From JAANXG01 sp034520625 (GTDB taxonomy: Bacteria > Pseudomonadota > Gammaproteobacteria > Arenicellales > JAANXG01): a DNA stretch of 64,000 nucleotides. The DNA is taken from NCBI GenBank assembly GCA_034520625.1, contig JAXHNI010000010.1, forward strand, positions 1-64,000. The letters are read 5' to 3'. How positions within the stretch are numbered: the stretch's first letter is position 1; the number at the start of each line of letters is the position of its first letter. This document shows positions 7,140 to 16,107 of the stretch, in pieces. A program made the position numbers and the translations under genes. The notes below the pieces were generated by a model that was not told the DNA's origin, ran no database searches, and saw only the letters and a list, made by a program, of their open reading frames with translations.

Positions 7140-8756
7140 GCCGGAACGGTTCAGGACTCCTTCTTCCTGCAGCTTGATGAGGTGCGCGAGCAGCGATCGG
7201 GCGGCCACGCCGTGCAGCGCCGCGGGCACGTCGGCGTAAACCTCCGTCAACAGGTGGGCTTCCGAAGCCGCGCCGTGGCGCTTCATCGAAGAAAGGACCC
7301 GGGTTTCCCGGGCCATGCGGTGGGTGATGATCCGGTCGATGGCCGCTTCGGGTTGACCCATCAGAAACCCGTGCCCGGGAGCGATATAAGCAATGTCCTC
7401 GCGAAGCAGCTCGTACAGTGACCGCAGGTAGTCGCCCATGTGCCCATCCGGTGGATTGATCACCACTGTCGAGCCCTGCATGACGTGATCACCGGAGAAC
7501 AGTATCTGCTCCTCCTCCAGAAAATAGCATAAGTGATTCGAAGCGTGGCCGGGGGTGTGAAAGGCACGGAGCGTGGCATCCCCGATCCGCAGCCGCTCTC
7601 CGTGATGCAGCACCCGGTCCGGGGCGAACTCCCGGTCCTGCGTTCCGTCCTCCGGGGGCCGCATGCCCAGAACCCGGGCGCCGGTGCGCCGTTGGAGCTC
7701 CCGGGCCGCGGGCGAATGGTCGCGGTGCGTGTGGGTGGCGAGGATCCAGTTTATCGGCCGCGCCGCCGTGGTTACGATGGCATCCAGGTGCGGCGTCAGT
7801 TCGGGTCCGGGGTCGATGACGGCCAGTGCGTCGCCGCCGTCCACCAGGTAGGTATTGGTGCCGGGGCCCGTCATCACGCCGGGGTTGGGTGCGGTCAACC
7901 GTGTCACGCGCCGGGACAGCGCCCGGGCCACACCCGGAATCACCTCGTAACCGGCGCCTCCCAGGCCCTCATCCCGCAGCTTCGCGACTTCGGCGTAGGC
8001 GGGCTCCTCGGGATGTACAAGGCGCGGCCCGTCGCGCCCCGATACCTCGATGGGCTCGGGCGTGGCGGGCGCCGGTTGACGACGGGCGTGATGCAGCAGT
8101 TGTTCGGTGTTGTTGAAGCCGGCCAGCAGCCGCAGGGTGCCGATGGTGGGCGTGCCCAGCGGGAGCTCGCCGCGGCGATTGCGGGCCAGGGCCTCCTCCG
8201 GCTGAATCCACACGTGATCCACGGTTTCCACGCCGTCATGGCTTGCCGCCTGTCCCGGCGGCGCGGTGACAACGAAGAAACGGGTGTCGTAACGACGGGG
8301 CGGACCAGGCGGCGTGATCCAGTGGCTGAGATAGGCCATCCGGTCGGCGCCCAGGCGCAAATCCAGCTCTTCGCACAGCCGGGCCAGGGTGTACTCGCCC
8401 GCGTTCAGGCCTCGCCGCAACCGGGCCAACTCCACATCTTTCGCGTCCAGGGCGCCCCGGGCGCGGTCGGCGAGCAGCAGGCCCGCCTCTTCGAAGCATT
8501 CCCGGATGGCGGCCATCAGATAGGCCAGGCCGTCCTCCGGCACGCCGACCATGCGGTTCGCCGACGCCTCATCGATGCCGTGGACCCGCGACGCCAGGCC
8601 CGGCTCGCGGTCGCCGTCATCCACGGCGCCACCCGGGAAGACGTAAACCCCGGGCATGAACACCGCCGAGTGAGTGCGCTGCAGCAGCAGCACTTCCAGG
8701 CCGGCGTCGGCGTCTCTGGTCACGGCCACAGTGGCCGCCGGTTTTGGCTCGATCAC
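7107..8756 (-). CDS. NUDIX hydrolase fused to metallo-beta-lactamase-fold hydrolase
   Basis: A 549-residue two-domain protein. Residues 1-230 are a NUDIX domain of the NUDT7/NUDT19 (acyl-CoA diphosphatase) type, with FPGGAVDDGD and a Nudix-box-like RECFEEAGLLL; the long insert between GG and RECFEE is typical of that branch. Residues about 265-545 are an MBL-fold hydrolase of the LACTB2 type: THTHRDHS supplies the metal-binding HxHxDH, followed by HTPGHASNH and FSGDHVMQGS. The end carries a winged-helix-like segment. Known families suggest hydrolysis of a CoA or nucleotide diphosphate by the first domain and a thioester or phosphodiester by the second. Its 3' end is overlapped by the extended RES gene. 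The exact substrate is unknown. Confidence 0.9.
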   Translation of the reverse strand: MIEPKPAATVAVTRDADAGLEVLLLQRTHSAVFMPGVYVFPGGAVDDGDREPGLASRVHGIDEASANRMVGVPEDGLAYLMAAIRECFEEAGLLLADRARGALDAKDVELARLRRGLNAGEYTLARLCEELDLRLGADRMAYLSHWITPPGPPRRYDTRFFVVTAPPGQAASHDGVETVDHVWIQPEEALARNRRGELPLGTPTIGTLRLLAGFNNTEQLLHHARRQPAPATPEPIEVSGRDGPRLVHPEEPAYAEVAKLRDEGLGGAGYEVIPGVARALSRRVTRLTAPNPGVMTGPGTNTYLVDGGDALAVIDPGPELTPHLDAIVTTAARPINWILATHTHRDHSPAARELQRRTGARVLGMRPPEDGTQDREFAPDRVLHHGERLRIGDATLRAFHTPGHASNHLCYFLEEEQILFSGDHVMQGSTVVINPPDGHMGDYLRSLYELLREDIAYIAPGHGFLMGQPEAAIDRIITHRMARETRVLSSMKRHGAASEAHLLTEVYADVPAALHGVAARSLLAHLIKLQEEGVLNRSGSTWRLAPRVE

Positions 8757-8998
8757 GATACTTCGTTTCGCGGTTGATGGTCAGGCAAGCGGGCAGGCAG
8801 TATTGTGTCGCAACAGGCCCTGGAAAAACAGGTTCGCCGTTCCGGTTCGACAACCCCCGGCTCTGACCCACTCCCCGGCGGATGTTTTCAACCTGAGCAA
8901 CTACCGTTGGTAGTACCGCCTGGACCTCGCGCCGCCTCCGGTTTATCGTAGATGCGATACTGCAAGTCCCCAATCCATGCTTATGGTGACCGAAAGCC

Positions 8999-9856
8999 AT
9001 GACCGAACCCATCGACATCGACGACAAACTGGAAAGCGAATACAACGCACGGGCGGCGCGTCCGGACTACGACCGGGTACTGGGGGACTGGAATCGCCGC
9101 AGTGAGGCGTTCCGGTCGGCCTCCGGCGGTTTCCTCGACGCGGCCTACGGCCCCGGTGATCGCCACCGGCTGGATCTCTTCATCGCCTCCGAGGGCGCAC
9201 CCACCCTGGTGTACCTGCACGGGGGCTACTGGCAGCGCGGCGACAAATCGATATACAGCTTCGTCGCCGCGCCCTTCGTCGCCGAAGGCGTCAATGTCGT
9301 CGTAATGAACTACACCCTGTGCCCGGAGACCACCGTGCCCGGGATCACCGAAGAAATCCGGCAGGGACTGATCTGGCTCTACCGGAATGGCGGCGAATAC
9401 GGCCTGGCGGCGGACCAGGTCCATTTGACCGGACACTCGGCGGGTGGTCATCTCACCGCCATGATGCTTGCCACGACCTGGGAGGAACTGGGTGCGGACC
9501 TGCCCCCGGACCTCGTCAAGTCGGGCATCCCCATCAGCGGGCTCTACGACCTCGCGCCCCTGCGGCGGACCTCCATCAACCGGGGCGCAGGAATTGACGC
9601 AAATGCCGTGCGGCACTGCAGCCCACGGGATCTGCGCCCGAGCCCCGGAGCCCGGGCGCTCGCCGTAGTGGGCGGCGCGGAAACGCAGGCTTTTCACGAT
9701 CAGGCTGCGGACCTGGCGGCGCGTTGGTCGGCGGCCGGCGCCCGCGTCGAGCAATATGTCGAGCCCGGTGTGGACCACTTCGACGTCGTAAACCGGCTGG
9801 CGGACCCGGACAGCGAACTGTTCCGGAAAGCGATGGCGTCGCTGAATCCGCAGTGA
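8999..9856 (+). CDS. Alpha/beta hydrolase, kynurenine formamidase-like
   Basis: A 285-residue soluble hydrolase. HGGYWQRGDK (around residue 75) is the oxyanion-hole motif typical of the arylformamidase/kynurenine formamidase and carboxylesterase branch. GHSAGGH carries the nucleophile serine, and the C-terminal GVDHFDVV supplies the histidine; an acidic residue would come from the preceding strand. These support hydrolysis of an N-formyl amide or small ester. Transcribed divergently from the NUDIX-MBL gene. No tryptophan-catabolism genes (kynU, TDO) are adjacent, so assignment to N-formylkynurenine is by motif only. A repeat element follows directly. Confidence 0.82.
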   Translation: MTEPIDIDDKLESEYNARAARPDYDRVLGDWNRRSEAFRSASGGFLDAAYGPGDRHRLDLFIASEGAPTLVYLHGGYWQRGDKSIYSFVAAPFVAEGVNVVVMNYTLCPETTVPGITEEIRQGLIWLYRNGGEYGLAADQVHLTGHSAGGHLTAMMLATTWEELGADLPPDLVKSGIPISGLYDLAPLRRTSINRGAGIDANAVRHCSPRDLRPSPGARALAVVGGAETQAFHDQAADLAARWSAAGARVEQYVEPGVDHFDVVNRLADPDSELFRKAMASLNPQ

Positions 9857-9886
9857 CCGCCCGAGTGGCGAAAACGATTCGGACAG

Positions 9887-10034
9887 ATGATTGTTTGTCC
9901 CCTCACCCTGTCCCTCTCCCCCTGCGGGGGCGAGGGGGCCCTGCGTTTGGATGTCGTGCTATGTCGATTGCCCCATACACCTCCCTCTCCCCCTCCGGGG
10001 GAGAGGGCTGGGGTGAGGGGAAGAATAATAGACG
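9887..10034. repeat. Palindromic intergenic repeat, family A, copy 1
   Basis: About 145 bp. It begins TTTGTCCCCTCACCCTGTCC, then CTCTCCCCCTGCGGGGGCGAGG, a central segment TTTGGATGTCGTGCTATG, then CCCTCTCCCCCTCCGGGGGAG and GGTGAGGGGAAGAATAATAG. Two GC-rich hairpins flank a less structured centre. The same unit appears near 21303, 53560-53910, 60160 and 61495, in both orientations. It sits between convergent genes, where it may also act in termination. Confidence 0.85.
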
Positions 10035-10088
10035 TGTTCATCAACCGGATGCCCGGTCGTTTCGATGGCCCGACCCCGCAACAATCAA

Positions 10089-11331
10089 TCACATTTCCGG
10101 TTGCGCCAGACCGTCCTGACGAGAAAGCCGTTCCCGGAGCCGGTGCATGAAATATTCGCAGGCCGCAAGCTGGGAAAGCTCGACGTATTCGTCGGGCTGA
10201 TGCGCCTGGCGTATGCTGCCCGGGCCGCACACGACTGAGGGCAGGCCGAGGGCTTCGCTGTAGCAGCCGGCCTCGGTGCCAAAGGCGATCTTGATCAGAT
10301 CATCGGCACCAGCCAGTTCCCGGGCCAGCAGTGTGACCGCCGCGTCGCGGGGAGTGGCCAGGCCCGGGTAAGCGTACTTCCGTTCCCACTGCACACCGCA
10401 TCGATCATCGACCGACGACATCACCGGGTCGATCTCATCATTCAGCCAACCGCGAATCAACGACTCCGGGAGATCGCCGTCCTGCTCCGGCAGCGGGCGA
10501 TACTCGAATTCCACCTCGCAATGGGCGGGGACGATATTGACCTGGGTGCCGCCATTGATGACACCGGTATGCACCGTAGTATGGGCCACGTCGTAGTCGT
10601 GATCGAAGGGTCCCTCGAGCTGGAAACGCCGCCCGAGCGCCGTCAACCGGGTCACCAGCTCGGCTGCGTTCTCCACCGCATTGACATTCAGCGGCGCCAG
10701 GCTCGAATGCGACTCACGCCCGCGAAACCGGGCCTTGTAGGCGCGCGCCCCCTTGTGGCCGATGGCCACATGCATGTCGGTAGGCTCGCCGACGATGCAA
10801 AGCTCCGGGGGCATGGTCATGCCGCGCATGGCTTCGATGAGTACCGGGACGCCGAGGCAGCCGATTTCCTCGTCGTAGGTGATGGCGATGTGCAGCGGCG
10901 TGTCCAGTCCGGCGGCGGCGAATGCCGGCGCAGCCGCCAGGACCACCGCCAGGAATCCTTTCATGTCGCAGGCGCCCCGGCCGTACAGCCGTCCCTCGAC
11001 GCTCGACCAGCTCGAACGGATCACTGTGCCAGTTCTGGCCGTCCACCGGCACTACGTCGCTGTGGCCCGACAGCAGGATGCCGCCGCGGTCCTGCGGCCC
11101 GATCGTGGCAAACAGGTTCGCCTTTCGGCCGTCGGGGGACGGCACCGTCATGCATGAGGCACCACAGGACTCCAGCACACCGCGCGCGAACTCGATGAGA
11201 TCGATGTTCGGGTTCCGGCTGGTGGTATCGAAGGCCACGAGCTGCTCGAGCAGCGCCACAACCGCGGCCCCGGGCCGGTGCGGCGGCTCCGATCCACCTT
11301 GCGGGTCTTTCCCCGGCCCGTGGCGCCTCAT
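10089..11331 (-). pseudogene. argE: ArgE/DapE-type M20 deacetylase, frameshifted
   Basis: Two reading frames together spell one M20 metallopeptidase. The first, from ATG 11331, contains LSGHSDVVPVDGQNWHSDPF (metal-binding H and D). The second, ending at 10089, begins GRLYGRGACDMKGF and contains YDEEIGCLG, GTEAGCY and the final metal-ligand region IRQAHQPDEY. The join is at about 10995-11001: after DPFELVER the frame slips, and removing one base restores a continuous protein of about 410 residues. The sequence is otherwise intact, so this is either a recent lesion or a sequencing error. The start overlaps the stop of the upstream racemase gene as ATGA, so the two are translationally coupled. 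Family activity: removal of an N-acetyl or N-succinyl group from an amino acid. Confidence 0.85.
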
Positions 11332-12440
11332 GAATCGCGCACCAGCGCGTGTTCCAGGGTGCAGCGTTCCAGCCGTTCCGGCACCGGACGGAAACCATGT
11401 CCGGGCATCTGTGAAGCAGTGACCTCGGATGGCCCGCTAAGCACGATCTCCGGCGCCGAGAGATCTTCCTTGTACAGTCGTGTGCTGGGAAATACGTCCG
11501 CCGGGTACTGCATGTTGGACAGGGTTGCCAGGGCCAGGGCCGGACCCTGCCCCACCGCGGATTCGAGCATGCCGCCCACCCAGCACGGCACGCCCCGCGC
11601 TCGGCAGTGGTCGTGAATGTCGATGGCATTGGTGAGCCCCCCCACCCTTCCCGGCTTGATATTGATCCACCGGCAGGCGTCGATGTCGATCGCCTTGCGC
11701 GCCCGATCGACGGATACGATGCTCTCATCCAGGCAAATCGGCGTCGCGAGCTCGCGCTGCAGGCGCGCATGGTCCAGGAGATCGTCGTACGCCAGGGGCT
11801 GCTCGATCATGGCGAGCTCGAAGCCGTCCAGCTCGCGAAACATAGGCAGGTCATCCAGGGAGAATCCGCTGTTGCAGTCGATGTGCAGCACGGCATCGGG
11901 AAACGCTTCCCGCACCCGGGCCACCATCGCGACCCCAAGCCCGCGCCGGAACTTCAGCTTGGTCCGTTGAAACCCCGCCTCCCGGGCGCGGCCAACCGCC
12001 GCCACGAGGGCATCGATGTCGTCCATCACGGCGATATCCGCGCCCACGGTAACCGTCGGACCGCCGCCGCCGATGAACCGCCAGAGCGGCTCCCCGGCGA
12101 GCCCGGCGCGGGCATCCCACCAGGCGTTGTCGAGGCCCGCCTTGGCGAACGGGTTGCCCTTGAACGGCTGCAAGCGGGCCTGCAGTGCGCTGCCGGTTTC
12201 GACGTCCCGGCCGACCAGCTCGGGAGCGAATACATCGCGCATCAGGGCGAATGCCCCATCCGCCCATTCCGGGGAGAACTGCGGCCACCGGTAAGGCGCC
12301 GTCTCACCCCAGCCGTCGACACCCTCCATACGGAGGCGCACCAGGACCCCGTCGATCGCGACCTCTTCGCTGAACGCCGTCCGCCATGGCTCTTTCATCG
12401 GCATCGCCACGCGGAACAGCTCGATCTCCTCGATTCTCAT
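11328..12440 (-). CDS. N-acylamino acid racemase / OSBS-family enolase-superfamily enzyme
   Basis: About 370 residues from ATG 12440, chosen because MRIEEIELFRVAMPMKEPW is the usual start of the family and GGAG lies about 11 bases upstream. The enolase-superfamily residues are present: TKLKF (catalytic KxK), HIDCNSGF (metal Asp), MIEQPL (metal Glu), CLDESI (metal Asp) and INIKPGRVGG (second catalytic Lys). The OSBS/NSAR family includes o-succinylbenzoate synthases and N-succinylamino acid racemases. No menaquinone genes are nearby, while an M20 deacylase gene overlaps its 3' end and a peptide transporter is divergent, so racemisation of N-acyl amino acids is the better guess. Confidence 0.85.
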   Translation of the reverse strand: MRIEEIELFRVAMPMKEPWRTAFSEEVAIDGVLVRLRMEGVDGWGETAPYRWPQFSPEWADGAFALMRDVFAPELVGRDVETGSALQARLQPFKGNPFAKAGLDNAWWDARAGLAGEPLWRFIGGGGPTVTVGADIAVMDDIDALVAAVGRAREAGFQRTKLKFRRGLGVAMVARVREAFPDAVLHIDCNSGFSLDDLPMFRELDGFELAMIEQPLAYDDLLDHARLQRELATPICLDESIVSVDRARKAIDIDACRWINIKPGRVGGLTNAIDIHDHCRARGVPCWVGGMLESAVGQGPALALATLSNMQYPADVFPSTRLYKEDLSAPEIVLSGPSEVTASQMPGHGFRPVPERLERCTLEHALVRDS

Positions 12441-12493
12441 TGGTTGGTGTTCTCCAGATTGATTAGCCGGCGGAGCGTCTCCAGTGTACCGGT

Positions 12494-13372
12494 TCAGTTG
12501 CTGGTATCGATCTCGCCCATGAGCTCCATCAGGTCTTCGATGCGGGACAGGTGAGCGCGGCCTGCGTCGCCCGTCTGCGCGGCCACTTCGGTGCACAGGT
12601 AGTTCAGAAGGCTGATCACGCCGACGTAGGAATCAAACAAGGAAATACCGCGAACCTGGCAGGGGAAGCACCAGGTGGCGAGCCGCGCCGTTGCGACGGC
12701 CACCCGGTCCGTGACGTAGGCAATCGGCACCCCGGCGCTGTGTATCACCTCCATGACGCGTCGAAGCTGGGGCGGCCGGCGGCGGAATCCCACGGCGATC
12801 ATCAAATCCTCGGGCGTCGCGGCCCCCAGGTCCTCCATGAGCGTCTGCCCCGCAGCCGGGAGCAGTACCACGTCCGGCCGGCACTGTATGAGCTGGCGCC
12901 GGATATAGGCGGCGAAGAAATGGCTGTTCCGAAACCCGAGGACCCAGACACGCCTGGCGGCGATCACGCGGCTTACCACCGCATCCAGATCTTCGGGCTC
13001 GAGCGCCTCGAAGGTCTGGCGGAGATTTTCCAGGTCCTGGTCCAGGTGCCGGCTCAGGCTGTCGCCCTCGCGCGCCGGTGTCACCCGGGCGGTATTCAGG
13101 TATATCGGCTCGCCGGCGTCCTGGGCCGCCCGCACCTCGCGCTGCATCTCGCCATAGCTGCCGTAGCCGATCCGTTTCACGAACCTGGACACGGCGGCCT
13201 TGGAGACCCCGGCCTTCGTCGACAGCGACGTGGCCGAGTGCAGCAGCAAGTCACCGGGGTACTCGAGCACGAGATCCGCCAGGGGCCGCTCGCTGCCGGG
13301 CATGTGCTCGTACTGCGCCTGGATGCGTCGCTCCAGGCTTCGGGTTTCCCGGTTTTTCGCGGATCTTGCCAT
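12494..13372 (-). CDS. MurR/RpiR family transcriptional regulator
   Basis: A 292-residue regulator. The N-terminal 80 residues form the RpiR helix-turn-helix, with STKAGVSKAAVSRFVKRIGY as the recognition segment. Residues about 110-260 match a SIS (sugar isomerase) fold, which in this family binds a phosphosugar or other small ligand. It is divergent from the dppA operon and upstream of the racemase and peptidase genes on the same strand, so it is positioned to control both arms. An AT-rich inverted repeat in the divergent region is a candidate operator. The ligand is unknown; RpiR regulators next to Dpp-type transporters and amidohydrolases suggest an amino-acid derivative rather than a sugar. 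Confidence 0.9.
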   Translation of the reverse strand: MARSAKNRETRSLERRIQAQYEHMPGSERPLADLVLEYPGDLLLHSATSLSTKAGVSKAAVSRFVKRIGYGSYGEMQREVRAAQDAGEPIYLNTARVTPAREGDSLSRHLDQDLENLRQTFEALEPEDLDAVVSRVIAARRVWVLGFRNSHFFAAYIRRQLIQCRPDVVLLPAAGQTLMEDLGAATPEDLMIAVGFRRRPPQLRRVMEVIHSAGVPIAYVTDRVAVATARLATWCFPCQVRGISLFDSYVGVISLLNYLCTEVAAQTGDAGRAHLSRIEDLMELMGEIDTSN

Positions 13373-13427
13373 CGATTTCTCCCATGTCGTAGGTCGGCGA
13401 CATTGCGTGATTAAATCAGATTTTTCA

Positions 13428-13445
13428 TTTAATTGACAAATTAAA
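13428..13445. promoter_or_regulatory. Candidate RpiR operator
   Basis: A perfect inverted repeat, TTTAATT-GACA-AATTAAA, in the AT-rich divergent region between the RpiR gene and dppA. It lies about 95 bp before the dppA start. It overlaps a TTGACA hexamer, though no -10 at the correct distance was convincing. Confidence 0.5.
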
Positions 13446-13539
13446 ATTTTTGTATCAACCTATATTGAGGAAAATAATCGGCGATCGAGAAGCATCGCCG
13501 GCATGTCACGGAGAACCAAAACCATCAGAGGAGAAGATC

Positions 13540-15081
13540 ATGAAAAAATCGATCGGCCTACTAGCCTCGGGCCTGGCTGCATTCATCACGTTCAACGCCG
13601 GCGCCCACGCGGCGGACCTCGTCTGGGCGCGGGACGGGGACATCGACTCGCTGGATCCCCATCGCGCGACGTCGACGCTCTCGCGCCAGCTCTGGTACCA
13701 GATTTACGATTCCCTCTTGGAGTTCGACGAGTCCGGTCAACCGATCCCGAACCTCGCCAGGGACTGGACCGTCAGCGATGACGGCCGGGAAGTCACCTTC
13801 GAGCTCAACGAGGGCATCAAATGCCACGACGGTTCCGCATTCGACGCCGACGACGTGAAGTGGACGGCAGACCGGGCGATCTTCAGCGACAAGCCGAGCC
13901 TGACCAAGGCCAGCTGGGGCCCGGTCACCAGCGTCGACAAAATCGACGATCTGACGGTCAGATTCACCCTCTCCGAGCCCTTCGGCGCGTTCGTGCCGTT
14001 CATGGCGGACCAGTTCACGTCAATGCTCTGCGACAGCAACGGCGACAACGACGACTTCGGCGTGACATCCGCAGTGGGCACCGGACCATGGAAGTTCGAA
14101 AAATGGACCAAGGGGTCCGAAATCATCCTGGCATCCAACCAGGACTACCAGAACTTCGGCCGGCCCGTGGACAATCCCGGCGCCCCGTTTTCGGACCGCC
14201 TGATCGTCCGTACCATGCCTGAAGCGCAGACGCGGGTCGCGGGTCTGCAGACCGGCGAGCTGCAGATCATTGTGCCGCCGATCCAGGAAGTTGCGGCATT
14301 ACAGGACGACCCCAACGTGGCGCTGCATATCGCCGAGTCCACCGGGCAGAATATGTTCCTGGAATTCTCCGCGCACCGGCCACCCTTCAATGACGCGAGG
14401 GCGCGCCGGGCAGTTTCCCACGCCCTCGACAAGCAGTTAGCGCTGGATATCGTCTTCGGCGACCTGGTCCAGAGAGAGCACTGCCCTGTATCCACCGGCG
14501 TGCTGGGCAACGATCACGAATTCTGCAAGCAATTCGGCCAGGATTACGACCCAGGGAAGGCGAAGGCGCTGCTCGCCGAGCTCGGCTACGGCCCGGACAA
14601 CCCCATGCCGATGGTCATGGCCACCTGGACCGGCGACAGCCGCGAGAAGGTGCTGCAGGTTTTCCAGAACCAGCTCAAGCAGGTAGGCATCGAGGCCGAG
14701 ATCGAAGTCATGGATATCGGTACCCTGAACGCGCGCGTGACGACCGAGAACAACAAGGAGGACGGCCCGGGCTTCATGGACTTGATGGGATGGACCTGGT
14801 TCGACCCCGACGTGCTGTACCTGCTCTGGCACTCCCCGGGGGCGTACGAGGGCTATACCCATCCCGAGCTCGATGAGCTGCTGGACCGCACCCGCACGAC
14901 GGTGGATACGGACGAGCGCCGCGAAGTGGTACAGCAGGTGTTCGAGCATCTGCTGACCAACGCCGTGCACGTACCGGTCTATACGCCGGGCTGGCTCTGG
15001 ATGTACGCGGTGTCCAGCGAAGCACCGGGCTTCAAGGTGGGCCCTTTCAACCGGCCCCTGTTCAACGCCGTGAAGTTCTGA
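13540..15081 (+). CDS. dppA: ABC transporter substrate-binding protein, Dpp/Opp family
   Basis: About 513 residues from ATG 13540, with GAGGAGA seven bases upstream. A Sec signal peptide (MKKS, hydrophobic core, AGAHAA) directs it to the periplasm. The SBP family 5 pattern is clear: SLDPHRATSTLS, YDSLLEFDESGQPIPNLA, and CHDGSAFDADDVKWT, which matches the family signature. Captures a dipeptide or similar amino-acid derivative for the DppBCDF permease encoded downstream. First gene of a rightward operon divergent from an RpiR regulator. A strong stem-loop without a T-run follows its stop, which may raise the level of this message relative to the permease genes. Confidence 0.92.
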   Translation: MKKSIGLLASGLAAFITFNAGAHAADLVWARDGDIDSLDPHRATSTLSRQLWYQIYDSLLEFDESGQPIPNLARDWTVSDDGREVTFELNEGIKCHDGSAFDADDVKWTADRAIFSDKPSLTKASWGPVTSVDKIDDLTVRFTLSEPFGAFVPFMADQFTSMLCDSNGDNDDFGVTSAVGTGPWKFEKWTKGSEIILASNQDYQNFGRPVDNPGAPFSDRLIVRTMPEAQTRVAGLQTGELQIIVPPIQEVAALQDDPNVALHIAESTGQNMFLEFSAHRPPFNDARARRAVSHALDKQLALDIVFGDLVQREHCPVSTGVLGNDHEFCKQFGQDYDPGKAKALLAELGYGPDNPMPMVMATWTGDSREKVLQVFQNQLKQVGIEAEIEVMDIGTLNARVTTENNKEDGPGFMDLMGWTWFDPDVLYLLWHSPGAYEGYTHPELDELLDRTRTTVDTDERREVVQQVFEHLLTNAVHVPVYTPGWLWMYAVSSEAPGFKVGPFNRPLFNAVKF

Positions 15082-15095
15082 CGGGGTGTCTGTGA

Positions 15096-15125
15096 GGGTC
15101 CGCCCCACCCCCGTGGGGCGGACCC
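15096..15125 (+). promoter_or_regulatory. Intercistronic stem-loop between dppA and dppB
   Basis: A perfect 13-bp stem (GGGTCCGCCCCAC / GTGGGGCGGACCC) with a CCCC loop, without a following T-run. Placed between the binding-protein gene and the permease genes, it probably acts as an mRNA 3'-end stabiliser or partial attenuator, as known in other binding-protein operons. Confidence 0.75.
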
Positions 15126-15183
15126 CGTTTACAGTCAAGGTGCCACGCGCGAAACGGGACTACCCCGGGGAACGCCCACTACC

Positions 15184-16107
15184 ATGACTCAGTATCTCAT
15201 CAGGCGCATTTTTTCAGCGATCGTGACGATTTTCGTCACCACGATCGCCGTGTCGATGCTCATACACCTGGTTCCCGGCGACCCGGTTCAGATCATGTAC
15301 GCCCAGTCCCAAGGCACGACACCGGAGCAGCTGGAGGAAGTGCGGCGCTCCCTGGGCCTGGACCGGCCGCTGGTGGAACAGTACGTCATGTATATGGAGC
15401 GTGTGCTCCAGGGGGACCTGGGGCACACCATCCGCGGCGAGCAGCCGGTGCTGGACCTTCTGCTCGCCCGCCTGCCCAACACCCTGCTGCTGGCGGGCAG
15501 CGCCCTGCTCATCGCCGTCGCCATCGGCATGAGCTTCGGGTTCATCGCCGCCTATCGGCGCGGCAGCTGGGTCGACACGGGACTGATGACCGCGGCCATC
15601 CTGGGCGTTTCCATGCCGCATTTCTGGCTGGGCCTGATCCTTCTGTTCTTTTTCGCCGTCCAGCTGCAGTGGTTTCCAGTGGCCGGCAACGATCTCGAGA
15701 ACCTGGTCCTGCCGGCGGTGACCCTGGGGGTCACCAACGCCGCCATCATCGCGCGGCTGACACGGTCCTCCATGATCGACGTCTTCGACCAGGATTTCAT
15801 TCGCACCGCCCGCGCCAAGGGGCTGCCGCGCGCGACGGTGCTGTACCAGCACGCCCTGCGCGCGGGCCTGGTTCCCATCGTCACCATGATCGGCCTGCAG
15901 TTCACTTACATGATGGGCGGCGCCATTGTCGTGGAGAACGTCTTCGGCTGGAACGGCGTCGGCCGCATGGCCATCCAGGCGATCTTCCAGCGCGACTATC
16001 CCCTGATACAGGGTTTCATCCTGATGTTCGCGGTGGTGGTGGTGACGATATCGATCATCCTCGACCTCATCTACGTGTGGCTGGATCCGAGGATCCGCTA
16101 TGACTGA
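15184..16107 (+). CDS. dppB: ABC transporter permease DppB-type
   Basis: A 307-residue inner-membrane permease. It begins MTQYLIRRIF and has six predicted membrane segments. The conserved LVPGDPVQIMY after the first segment and the cytoplasmic EAA loop (IRTARAKGLPRATVLYQHAL) that docks onto the ATPases are present. Binding-protein-dependent transport of peptides or amino-acid derivatives together with DppC, DppD and DppF. It follows dppA by 102 bp, including the stem-loop, and overlaps dppC by eight bases. Confidence 0.93.
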   Translation: MTQYLIRRIFSAIVTIFVTTIAVSMLIHLVPGDPVQIMYAQSQGTTPEQLEEVRRSLGLDRPLVEQYVMYMERVLQGDLGHTIRGEQPVLDLLLARLPNTLLLAGSALLIAVAIGMSFGFIAAYRRGSWVDTGLMTAAILGVSMPHFWLGLILLFFFAVQLQWFPVAGNDLENLVLPAVTLGVTNAAIIARLTRSSMIDVFDQDFIRTARAKGLPRATVLYQHALRAGLVPIVTMIGLQFTYMMGGAIVVENVFGWNGVGRMAIQAIFQRDYPLIQGFILMFAVVVVTISIILDLIYVWLDPRIRYD

